Assembly: GCA_021813235.1 (NCBI GenBank)
Contig: JAKALG010000058.1
Location: 1 to 5,746, forward strand
From: a bacterium
GTDB lineage: Bacteria > Patescibacteria > Paceibacteria > UBA9973
DNA: 5,746 nucleotides
Direction: 5' to 3'
Position numbers and translations under genes: made by a program. A model generated the notes under the pieces. The model made no database searches, had not been told where the DNA came from, and worked only from the letters and a program-made list of their open reading frames with translations. Positions 1 to 5,746 of the stretch are shown here, piece after piece. Position 1 is the stretch's first letter, and every line of letters starts with the position of its first letter.

Positions 1-1411
1 ATTGAGGTTGACTACCGATACCGACTGGGAAATGAAAAACAGAAGAGAGTTCTTTTAGATTCATCGGCAAAATTTTGTCACTAGAAAATGTACGATAAGA
101 AAAATCATGAAAAAGTTTTCTTAAATCGTTACCTTTCAATTTTTCAAAAACAAAAGAGTTGCTAGCTGGCTCAGTAAATTGATTAAAGGATGATTCTATC
201 TCTTGTAGTATCCCTTCTGCTCTTTCACTAGTGTCTGCAGAAGTAATAATACGAATATTGGCTTTCATGATGGTACTTTTCATTTTATTAGCTATTTTTT
301 CTGCTGCTCCTTCGTCCACAGCACGCCTTCCAGGCATATGTTTGTTTTCACCTTCTTCTTTTTTCTTAGACCCACCTGTAAATGCATCTACCAACTCTCT
401 CCTAAACTTATAAAAACCATCATCAGCATATTTGATAGACATTCCTTTTTTGACATCATGCAAAATTGCACTGAATTGATTGATGAATTTTTCTCCTGCA
501 GGGGCCACTACGAGCTGTATAGCTGCTCCTTCGCCTTGTGTTTTTAATTTTGAGAAAACATTCAAAATAATGTTCATCGGGTCGTGGTCTATCTGATCAT
601 AAGTCTTTATCGGAAGTACAGAACGTTCCGTAAAGCTCGCATAAGCACCCGCCGAACCACCACGCTCATTAAAAATATTGTAATCATCTGACACTTCGTG
701 GACTTTTGCATCATGATAAAAAGAAAGAACTTGTTTTTCAAAAAGAGAAAGATGTTTGTTTGGTACTCCAGCAAATACGATAACTTCATCGGATGCATTA
801 CTTAGTGCCACTTCTAGAGTGAAATAATTTTCTTTTTCATTGTTCTTCCCCTCAGAGATAGATTGCATGCCAGCATAAAATTGCTCCATCGCACCGATAA
901 AATCTTTAAAACTTTTCTCTTTATCTGCTTCTTCTCTTGGTAGTGGTAGAGTTATTTCAAAAAGAGTCATGTTTAATGATTTATAAAGAGGGGTGCCTGT
1001 TTTTATATCAAATAATTTTCCACCTTTTAAATATTGAATGAGTATTCGGTGAAAATCGTCATCTATGTGTGGACTATTCATTTTTTCTACGACAGCTAGA
1101 GCGTTGCGTACTCCTTTGGTGATGACGATTCCTAAAAGTTCCTCCATTATATTGTCGTGTGATTCTGGTTTTAATGCGAGAACGATACTTTCTACTTCTT
1201 TATTTTTTATAACATTGTCTTTATGTATAACTTCTTCCAGAGGTTTTTCTTTATAAGCATTCACAACTTCTTTGACCGCTTTTTCATTTGCATTTTCATG
1301 ACCCCTGTCAATGAGTTCTTGTTCTTTTCTTGCGACATGTGCACGCAAATAACTCAACTCTTCTTCTGGAGTCTTAAATTTTGGAGCTTCATTTAAAAAT
1401 GCTTCCGCCAT
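1..1411 (-). CDS. N-terminal part of a CPR-type type IV secretion-like ATPase (partial, runs off left edge)
   Basis: An uninterrupted frame of 470 codons starts at ATG 1411-1409 and has no stop before the window edge. Residues 1-145 are charged and mostly helical, with no membrane segment. Residues 146-245 (from NMTLFEITLPLP) and 270-340 (DHDPMNIILNVFSKLK, then GEGAAIQLVVAPAG) resemble the N-terminal region of large CPR proteins annotated as type IV secretory or conjugative-transfer ATPases. Residues 405-470 fit the same family: FNQF, then FHDFSYRTF, then LPMNLKELSSVFHFP, where relatives usually have an LNTEELA-type motif just ahead of the P-loop ATPase domain. The Walker motifs would lie outside the window, so ATPase activity is inferred. 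I recognise the family by remembered pattern, not by a search. The start lies 12 bases after map, has no Shine-Dalgarno sequence, and directly follows an extended -10 box. The function could be DNA or protein transfer, or pilus-related. Confidence 0.72.
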   Translation of the reverse strand, partial: MAEAFLNEAPKFKTPEEELSYLRAHVARKEQELIDRGHENANEKAVKEVVNAYKEKPLEEVIHKDNVIKNKEVESIVLALKPESHDNIMEELLGIVITKGVRNALAVVEKMNSPHIDDDFHRILIQYLKGGKLFDIKTGTPLYKSLNMTLFEITLPLPREEADKEKSFKDFIGAMEQFYAGMQSISEGKNNEKENYFTLEVALSNASDEVIVFAGVPNKHLSLFEKQVLSFYHDAKVHEVSDDYNIFNERGGSAGAYASFTERSVLPIKTYDQIDHDPMNIILNVFSKLKTQGEGAAIQLVVAPAGEKFINQFSAILHDVKKGMSIKYADDGFYKFRRELVDAFTGGSKKKEEGENKHMPGRRAVDEGAAEKIANKMKSTIMKANIRIITSADTSERAEGILQEIESSFNQFTEPASNSFVFEKLKGNDLRKLFHDFSYRTFSSDKILPMNLKELSSVFHFPVGIGSQPQ

Positions 1412-1426
1412 AAATATATTATATCA
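1412..1426 (-). promoter_or_regulatory. Extended -10 promoter for the ATPase-like gene, overlapping the map stop codon
   Basis: Read on the minus strand, TGATATAAT (1426-1418) is a perfect extended -10 element. Six bases (ATATTT) separate it from ATG 1411. Transcription would start at or next to the A of the ATG, giving a leaderless mRNA. The TG of the extended element is the first two bases of the map TGA stop codon. No good -35 box is seen at 17 bases spacing, which fits extended -10 promoters. Confidence 0.6.
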
Positions 1427-2194
1427 AATTTTCGTCAAAATTTCTGGCTCGCCGTCAGTAATTAAAATTGTGTGCTCAAAATGTGCGCTTTTTTTGCCAT
1501 CAGCAGTACGAAAAGTATATCCATCTTTATCCAAGACAACATTTTTCGTCCCATTGTTGAGCATCGGTTCTATTGCTATGACCATACCTCTCACAAGCTT
1601 TGCCCCTGTGTTTGCTTTTCCGAAATTTGGTACGTAAGGGTCTTCATGAATAGCTTTTCCGACACCATGCCCAGAAAGAACTTCCACAATACCGTATCTG
1701 TGGGGTCGCACAAAATGCTCTATGGCAGAGCCGATATCCCCAATCCTATTTCCTCCCATAGCAGCGTTGATACCCACATCTAGGGCCTGTTCTGTCGTTC
1801 TAATGAGCTTTGCCGAGGCAGCACTTACTTCTCCGACGGGTACAGTGAGGGCCATGTCGGTAAAAAGGCCATTATGTTTGAGTCCTAAATCAATGGAAAC
1901 AATATCCCCTTCTTTCAAAATTCTGTCGGCACTCGGTATTCCATGAACCACTTCATTATTTACAGAAACACAAAGAGAAGCTGGATAAGCAAAATCTGCA
2001 CCTTCTGGTTTGTAATTTAAAAAAGCTGGTTCGTCATCCATATCTTTTATCAATTTAAAAGCATAACTATCTAAATCTTTTGTGGAAATGCCGGGCTTCA
2101 CTATTTCTTTCACTTTGTACAAAACAGTAGCGAGCCTTTTCCCGCCTTCTCGTAATATTTCTATTTCTTTTGGTGTTTTAATTATTATTGCCAT
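1424..2194 (-). CDS. map: Type I methionine aminopeptidase
   Basis: This 256-residue protein has the usual length of a bacterial type I enzyme, which removes the initiator methionine from new proteins in the cytosol. All five metal ligands are in place: D102 (SIDLGL), D113 (FTDMAL), H176 (SGHGVG), E209 (AIEPM) and E240 (FEHTILIT). The substrate-binding histidines H84 (NEVVHGIP) and H183 (IHEDPYVPNF) are also present. There is no N-terminal zinc-finger extension. The start is ATG 2194, four bases after the pyrH stop, so it is probably co-transcribed with adk and pyrH. A TAAAAT hexamer six bases upstream of the ATG could give an additional leaderless transcript. The secY-adk-map order is the conserved tail of the ribosomal protein operon; in many bacteria infA and rpmJ follow, but here an unrelated ATPase-like gene follows. 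Confidence 0.97.
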   Translation of the reverse strand: MAIIIKTPKEIEILREGGKRLATVLYKVKEIVKPGISTKDLDSYAFKLIKDMDDEPAFLNYKPEGADFAYPASLCVSVNNEVVHGIPSADRILKEGDIVSIDLGLKHNGLFTDMALTVPVGEVSAASAKLIRTTEQALDVGINAAMGGNRIGDIGSAIEHFVRPHRYGIVEVLSGHGVGKAIHEDPYVPNFGKANTGAKLVRGMVIAIEPMLNNGTKNVVLDKDGYTFRTADGKKSAHFEHTILITDGEPEILTKI

Positions 2195-2206
2195 ATATTT
2201 ATTTTA
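2195..2206 (-). promoter_or_regulatory. Possible internal -10 box ahead of map
   Basis: On the minus strand TAAAAT (2206-2201) matches the -10 consensus at 5 of 6 bases. It is followed by six bases and then ATG 2194, the same spacing as the stronger boxes in this window. There is no TG extension and no clear -35, and the box overlaps the last codons and stop of pyrH. In an AT-rich genome it could be chance. Confidence 0.28.
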
Positions 2207-2882
2207 TGACTGTACCTAAAAATTCTTCCCCATTTAAATATTTCGCTAAATTGTCTATTGGTTTACCATTCATTATGACCACCTCCATTTCCTCTTTCTC
2301 TGCCATTTCGGAAGCAATAGGGTCAAAGGGTGAGTTAAGTCCAGGATTCCATTCTTTTGGAATTAATTTTCTATATTCTGCCCAAAAAATTTTTTCAATC
2401 TTCTTTGCCTCTTTATTTATCTTCGGGTCGGAATCATAAACATAATCTGTGTTTGATAAATTGATTATTTTTTTAGCACCTAAATTCTTACCTAAAACTA
2501 CAGCGACAAAATCAGTGCTATTCCCCGGTTTCCATCCTCCTCCCAAGACTATAGACTTATCAAACTTAATCGGCAAAGTCGGGTCAAGAATTATCTGCTC
2601 TTCGGCTAAATCTTCAAATAAAGTTTTTATAAATTCAGCATTAAAACGTGTTGAAGAAATTCCCAACCAATCAAGATTTTCATTAGATATTTCCGAAATC
2701 TCTTTACCAGCATTGTTATAATTTCTACAAAGTTTTCCCCCTCCTGTGACAATCACAAATTTCTTGCCTTTTTCTGTTTGAGCTAAAATCAACTGCTTAA
2801 ATTCTTTCAAGAAATTAATATCAATTTCATCTGGAATAATCAGAGAACCTCCTAATGAAATGATAATAATCTCATCTTTCAT
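2199..2882 (-). CDS. pyrH: UMP kinase, archaeal-type (amino acid kinase fold)
   Basis: This 227-residue protein of the amino acid kinase family is predicted to phosphorylate UMP to UDP with ATP, feeding UTP and CTP synthesis in the cytosol. Visible motifs in order are the phosphate-binding ISLGGSLI (8-15), VTGGGK (45-50), the nucleotide-binding region LDWLGISSTRFNAEF (70-84), GGWKPGNSTDFVAV (115-128), LSNTDYVYDSDPK (142-154), FDPIASEMA (186-194) and VVIMNGK (201-207). GGWxPGxSTD and the short N-terminus point to the archaeal type rather than the standard bacterial PyrH. The ATG at 2882 is three bases after the adk stop with no Shine-Dalgarno sequence, suggesting translational coupling. Its place between adk and map is not the usual order of this operon. 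Family assignment is firm; the archaeal-type subclass is judged by motif. Confidence 0.9.
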   Translation of the reverse strand: MKDEIIIISLGGSLIIPDEIDINFLKEFKQLILAQTEKGKKFVIVTGGGKLCRNYNNAGKEISEISNENLDWLGISSTRFNAEFIKTLFEDLAEEQIILDPTLPIKFDKSIVLGGGWKPGNSTDFVAVVLGKNLGAKKIINLSNTDYVYDSDPKINKEAKKIEKIFWAEYRKLIPKEWNPGLNSPFDPIASEMAEKEEMEVVIMNGKPIDNLAKYLNGEEFLGTVIK

Positions 2883-2885
2883 AAA

Positions 2886-3482
2886 TTAGTTTGAAGCAAA
2901 ACCTAATTTACTAATAATTTCTTTATGAACATTTTCTATGTTCTGTTCCCCATTTATCGTGTATATCGTATAACCTTTCTTGTCTTTAAAATAGTTCATC
3001 GCTGGTATTACATTATTTTCATATTCATCAAATCTTTTTGCTATACCCTCTTTCGTGTCATCATGTCTAGCACGTAACATCATTCTCTTTATTGCTTCTT
3101 CTTTCCCAACTTCTATATAAATTATTTTTATATCTTCTCTTTTGAAAAACTTCATCATCGCTTCGAAGGTCTCAGATTGTACTAAGGTGCGAGGATAACC
3201 ATCTGCTATCAAATGTTTTTCTGAAGACAAAGAAGCAGTCAAAATATTTGTGAAAATTGCATTAGTTAAAAAGTCTGGTTGTAATTCCCCGCGAGTCATT
3301 GAATCTTTAATAAGAGTAGCAATATAATTTCCACTCGCTATGAGCTTTCTGTATTCATTGCCTGTGGAAGTCTCTACACATTCGCGTCCGTCGCGTTTTT
3401 TCAATACTCCGGCCAAGAGTTCTACTTGGGTTCCTTTACCAGAGCCCACTTGCCCAAAAAATACAAAAGTTTCTGCGTTCAT
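2886..3482 (-). CDS. adk: Adenylate kinase
   Basis: This 198-residue kinase interconverts ATP + AMP and 2 ADP. The P-loop is GQVGSGKGT (10-18). The AMP-binding region is TSTGNEYRKLIASG (38-51), followed by GELQPD (65-70) and DGYPRT..Q (94-102). The lid is the short zinc-free form, with R137, R139, D141 and D142 followed by R150, close to the usual R.R.DD....R pattern. The residue after STG is N42, where most adenylate kinases have D; this may be a lineage feature. I chose ATG 3482 because the P-loop then sits at the usual distance from the N-terminus. An upstream in-frame ATG at 3545 would add 21 residues encoded partly by the palindromic repeat. The gene follows secY in conserved operons, but here a plus-strand module separates the two, so it needs its own promoter. 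It runs straight into pyrH. Confidence 0.94.
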   Translation of the reverse strand: MNAETFVFFGQVGSGKGTQVELLAGVLKKRDGRECVETSTGNEYRKLIASGNYIATLIKDSMTRGELQPDFLTNAIFTNILTASLSSEKHLIADGYPRTLVQSETFEAMMKFFKREDIKIIYIEVGKEEAIKRMMLRARHDDTKEGIAKRFDEYENNVIPAMNYFKDKKGYTIYTINGEQNIENVHKEIISKLGFASN

Positions 3483-3517
3483 ATATATACAATATATAAT
3501 TTTAAGCTTAAAATCAA
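3483..3517 (-). promoter_or_regulatory. Candidate adk-pyrH-map promoter
   Basis: On the minus strand TTGATT (3517-3512) is followed by 17 bases and TATTGT (3494-3489), and then by six bases before ATG 3482. TATATT (3496-3491) is a better -10 match but leaves only a 15-base spacer. Either choice puts the transcript start within a few bases of the ATG, so the mRNA would be leaderless or nearly so. The region is simple AT-rich sequence and the exact box is uncertain. Confidence 0.42.
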
Positions 3518-3519
3518 CT

Positions 3520-3583
3520 TCACCCCGTCTGCTACTCGCATCCACCCCTCTCCATTTTAGAAATGGAGAGGGGTCAGGGGTGA
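3520..3583. repeat. GC-rich nested palindrome, likely a dispersed extragenic repeat
   Basis: A perfect 14-bp stem is formed by 3544-3557 (ACCCCTCTCCATTT) and 3561-3574, with a three-base TAG loop. An outer arm pairs TCACCCC (3520-3526) with GGGGTGA (3577-3583), leaving 17 unpaired bases on the left and 2 on the right. The pyrimidine-rich CACCCC/CCCCTCTCC and purine-rich GGAGAGGGG/CAGGGGTGAGG arms are much richer in GC than the surrounding DNA. They resemble the dispersed CACCCCT...AGGGGTGAGG palindromes that I recall from intergenic regions of CPR and Bacteroidetes genomes. No T-tract follows on either strand, so it is not a standard terminator. It lies between the divergent adk and cytidylate kinase starts, outside both -10 boxes. 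Repeat status is inferred, because only one copy is in this window. Confidence 0.7.
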
Positions 3584-3604
3584 GGTGAATTTTAGTATTA
3601 ATTG

Positions 3605-3613
3605 TGCTTTAAT
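3605..3613 (+). promoter_or_regulatory. Candidate extended -10 box for the cytidylate kinase gene
   Basis: TGCTTTAAT fits the extended -10 pattern TGn plus a hexamer with 5 of 6 matches. It ends 11 bases before ATG 3625, so the predicted leader is about 5 bases. No good -35 box is visible. No Shine-Dalgarno sequence precedes the start. Confidence 0.42.
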
Positions 3614-3624
3614 AAGTAGAATAT

Positions 3625-4194
3625 ATGAAAAAAGAGATTATAACTATTTGTGGCGGGTTAGGAAGCGGAAAATCAAGTACAGCAAAGGAGGTTGCAAAAG
3701 CTTTAGGCTTTAAGCATTTTTCTTCTGGAGACTTTTTTCGACAAGTTGGGTTAGAACTTGGTTTATCTGTAACTGAAACAAACATAAGAGCGGAAACTGA
3801 TAAAAAAATAGATGAGATGACCGATCAAAAGTTACGAGATTTAAATAAAGAAAATAAAATCGTTGTTGATTCACGAACCGCCTATCACTGGATTCCGGAA
3901 TCATTTAAAGTTTACCTAGATTTATCTCCAAACATAGCTAAGGAAAGAATATTAAATAGTATAAAAGAAGATAAACTGCGTGAACAAAGCGAGCAAGTCA
4001 AGACAAGTGAGGAAGTTTTAAAAAAGATGACCGAACGTTTTGAAAGCGAACAGAAAAGATATTGGGATTTGTATAAAATAGACAATACCGACAAAAGCCA
4101 ATTTGATTTAGTAATAGATACAAACAAAAACAACCTTGAGCAGGTTGTTGATATCATCGTAGCAGAATACAAAAAGTGGATAGAAAAAAATTAA
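3625..4194 (+). CDS. cmk: Cytidylate kinase family protein, archaeal-type
   Basis: This 189-residue P-loop kinase is predicted to phosphorylate CMP or dCMP to the diphosphate. The Walker A motif is GGLGSGKSS (10-18). The NMP-binding motif FSSGDFFR (32-39) follows, with VVDSRTAYHWIP (80-91) at the position of the family's DGR/DSR motif and FKVYLD (94-99) as the next core strand. The C-terminal RYWDLYKID (145-153) and FDLVIDTN (160-167) correspond to the RYxxLYGID and YDLVIDT signatures of the archaeal-type short cytidylate kinase, not the longer bacterial Cmk with its extra CMP-binding insert. Residues 101-144 form a charged helical stretch. It is transcribed divergently from adk, and its neighbour downstream on the same strand is the asparaginase-like gene after 22 bases. 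Base composition is more AT-rich than secY. Activity on another nucleotide cannot be excluded. Confidence 0.85.
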   Translation: MKKEIITICGGLGSGKSSTAKEVAKALGFKHFSSGDFFRQVGLELGLSVTETNIRAETDKKIDEMTDQKLRDLNKENKIVVDSRTAYHWIPESFKVYLDLSPNIAKERILNSIKEDKLREQSEQVKTSEEVLKKMTERFESEQKRYWDLYKIDNTDKSQFDLVIDTNKNNLEQVVDIIVAEYKKWIEKN

Positions 4195-4201
4195 TATCTA
4201 G

Positions 4202-4210
4202 TGATATAAT
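4202..4210 (+). promoter_or_regulatory. Extended -10 promoter of the asparaginase-like gene (leaderless)
   Basis: TGATATAAT is a perfect extended -10 element and is followed by six bases (TAAATT) and ATG 4217. The predicted transcript start coincides with the start codon. The element and spacing are identical to those before the ATPase-like gene at 1411. It lies in the 22-base gap after the cytidylate kinase gene, so the second gene may have its own transcript. Confidence 0.62.
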
Positions 4211-4216
4211 TAAATT

Positions 4217-4732
4217 ATGATAAAAAATAAAATACATATCATTAAAATGGGTGGAACAATAGAATTTATAGACCCATCTTATGAAAAGATGAATACGGAG
4301 TTAATGAAGTTAGACTCGACTATTGATAATTATCTAAAAAACTTAGTTAAGCCTCATTTTTCTTATGATATTGAGATTATTTGTGAAAAAGATAGTCGTG
4401 AAATTACCAAAGAGGACTTGGATAAATTATGGCTAGCTGTCAAATCTTCAAAGCAAGAAAACATTTTAATTACTCATGGTACTTTTACAATGAAAGATAC
4501 AGCTAAATTCTTAGAAAATTCAATTGCAAAAGAAAATATAAATAAAAAAATTATCATTACTGGTGCGATGATTCCAATCGTTGGCTTCTCTATATCAGAT
4601 GCATCATTTAACCTTGGTTATAGTTTGGCTTCCTTCAACAGTGTTGATAAGGGGGTTTATATATGTATGAATGGGGGTTTATTTAAAGCTGATGAAGTGG
4701 AAAAAAATAAAGAATTATTTAGATTTGAATAA
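4217..4732 (+). CDS. Small single-domain asparaginase-like protein
   Basis: This 171-residue protein matches only the N-terminal, catalytic-loop domain of type I/II asparaginases. It ends in GGLFKADEVEKNKELFRFE, the usual end of the short asparaginase-domain family, so it looks full length and not truncated. By alignment with E. coli AnsB, T14 in GGTI corresponds to nucleophile Thr12. T89 in ITHGT corresponds to Thr89, and K163 in DEVEK to Lys162. Asp90, which forms part of the Thr-Lys-Asp triad and contacts the substrate amino group, is replaced by F90. TGAMIP (115-120) and SDASFNLG (127-134) are typical family segments. Asparagine hydrolysis is therefore doubtful, and a different amide substrate or a non-catalytic role is possible. 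There is no signal peptide, so it should be cytosolic. The gene is very AT-rich compared with secY. It ends just before a hairpin terminator. Confidence 0.82.
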   Translation: MIKNKIHIIKMGGTIEFIDPSYEKMNTELMKLDSTIDNYLKNLVKPHFSYDIEIICEKDSREITKEDLDKLWLAVKSSKQENILITHGTFTMKDTAKFLENSIAKENINKKIIITGAMIPIVGFSISDASFNLGYSLASFNSVDKGVYICMNGGLFKADEVEKNKELFRFE

Positions 4733-4741
4733 AAAACTGCC

Positions 4742-4777
4742 AAAACAAAAACCCCCAAGCGGGGATTTTTTTGTTTT
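4742..4777. terminator. Bidirectional intrinsic terminator
   Basis: CCCC (4753-4756), loop AAGC and GGGG (4761-4764) form the core. It is extended by A-tract/T-tract pairing (4747-4751 with 4766-4770, across a C/A mismatch). The plus strand ends in TTTTTTTGTTTT (4766-4777), and the minus strand in the complement of the A-rich 4742-4751. It sits between convergent gene ends at 4732 and 4783, so it can stop transcription from both sides. Confidence 0.85.
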
Positions 4778-4782
4778 AATAT

Positions 4783-5025
4783 CTACTTTGATTCTATTCC
4801 CTTAGCTTCTTCTATCTTTTGTCTTATTGATTCCATCCCCAATCTTACCCCGTCATCCTCATGAAGACCAAGAGCAATAAATTGTGCACGAGCATTATTT
4901 TTGATATCTTCAATCTTATCACTATCTAACTCAGAAGTAATAGCATCCACCGCGTTTTTAATTATGTCGTCAAAATTCTCTTTTCCTTTTACTTCTACTT
5001 CACTAGTTCTGTTTGGTCCTTCCAT
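4783..5025 (-). CDS. Small acidic hypothetical protein (80 residues)
   Basis: I do not recognise this family. The start at ATG 5025 gives an 80-residue, highly charged, mostly acidic protein with no membrane segment, signal peptide or cysteine. After a polar N-terminus (residues 1-15), the sequence looks helical. FDDIIKNAVDAITSEL (18-33) and a second stretch around residues 36-51 have an amphipathic pattern. GMESIRQKIEEAKG (63-76) is a likely C-terminal helix. It lies 71 bases downstream of the secY stop on the same strand and ends at the shared terminator. This suggests it is real and could also receive secY read-through. No Shine-Dalgarno sequence is seen. A chance open frame is less likely given the terminator placement and the lack of any competing gene. 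Confidence 0.6.
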   Translation of the reverse strand: MEGPNRTSEVEVKGKENFDDIIKNAVDAITSELDSDKIEDIKNNARAQFIALGLHEDDGVRLGMESIRQKIEEAKGIESK

Positions 5026-5063
5026 AAAATTTTAATTAAAGTTATTAATACTTTAATTCTAAA
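5026..5063 (-). promoter_or_regulatory. Weak candidate promoter for the 80-residue gene
   Basis: On the minus strand TTTAGA (5063-5058, 4 of 6 matches to the -35 consensus) is followed by 17 bases and TTTAAT (5040-5035, 5 of 6 matches to the -10). ATG 5025 follows nine bases later, so the leader would be about two bases. The DNA is AT-rich and a chance match is possible. Confidence 0.3.
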
Positions 5064-5096
5064 TCTCATTTTCCAAAAAGTCAATAAATGATATTC

Positions 5097-5746
<650 letters not shown>

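Noticed and set aside
231..547. Two overlapping plus-strand open frames of 60 and 69 codons
   Set aside because: They are antisense to the continuous 470-codon ATPase-like frame, and their low-complexity products rich in Phe and Ser show no family pattern.
1424..1426. Possible UGA-to-glycine recoding as in Gracilibacteria/Absconditabacteria
   Set aside because: The TGA ends map at the normal family length, and the next codons do not continue a conserved sequence. I noticed no in-frame TGA inside the gene frames.
1472..1946. Plus-strand open frames of 103 and 74 codons
   Set aside because: They are antisense to the metal-ligand region of map, which is clearly the coding strand.
3483..3545. 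Longer adk start at ATG 3545 adding 21 residues
   Set aside because: The extra residues are encoded across part of the palindromic repeat and an AT-rich promoter-like stretch. The internal start at 3482 puts the P-loop at the normal distance from the N-terminus.
3544..3574. Palindrome as an intrinsic terminator
   Set aside because: No run of T follows on either strand, and no gene ends here; both neighbours start and diverge from it.
4217..4732. Asparaginase-like gene as a truncated pseudogene
   Set aside because: The protein ends at the natural end of the short asparaginase-domain family and is followed at once by a terminator, so the short length is normal for this family.

Overview
This window looks like a piece of a Patescibacteria/CPR chromosome, most likely Parcubacteria-like. 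The reasons are an AT-rich composition, very short intergenic gaps, archaeal-type UMP and CMP kinases, and the N-terminal half of a protein resembling the large type IV secretion-type ATPases common in CPR genomes. No start codon has a clear Shine-Dalgarno sequence. TAA, TAG and TGA all end genes here, so the standard bacterial code is used; this argues against the CPR lineages that read UGA as glycine. The phylum is an inference, since no rRNA is present.

Layout from right to left on the minus strand: the C-terminal half of secY enters from the right edge (5746-5097). An unrecognised 80-codon gene follows (5025-4783). After an interruption comes a tight run of adk (3482-2886), archaeal-type pyrH (2882-2199) and map (2194-1424), with gaps of 3 and 4 bases. 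Twelve bases later begins a long gene (from 1411) that runs off the left edge. The order secY-adk-map is the tail of the conserved ribosomal protein (spc-type) operon. Here pyrH is inserted between adk and map, and a module on the opposite strand separates secY from adk.

That plus-strand module holds an archaeal-type cytidylate kinase (3625-4194) and a small single-domain asparaginase-like protein (4217-4732). A GC-rich nested palindrome (3520-3583) lies between the divergent adk and cytidylate kinase starts. A bidirectional hairpin terminator (4742-4777) sits between the convergent asparaginase-like and 80-codon genes.

Functionally, three nucleoside monophosphate kinases (for AMP, UMP and CMP) lie within about 2 kb, next to the protein export channel and methionine aminopeptidase. 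Several starts are preceded by a -10-like hexamer ending exactly six bases before the ATG, which suggests leaderless transcripts. The two clearest cases are perfect extended -10 boxes, and one of them uses the map stop codon as part of the promoter. I see no CRISPR array, tRNA, rRNA, insertion sequence or convincing new defence system. No gene-free stretch exceeds 300 bases; the largest is the 142-base adk/cytidylate kinase divergent region.
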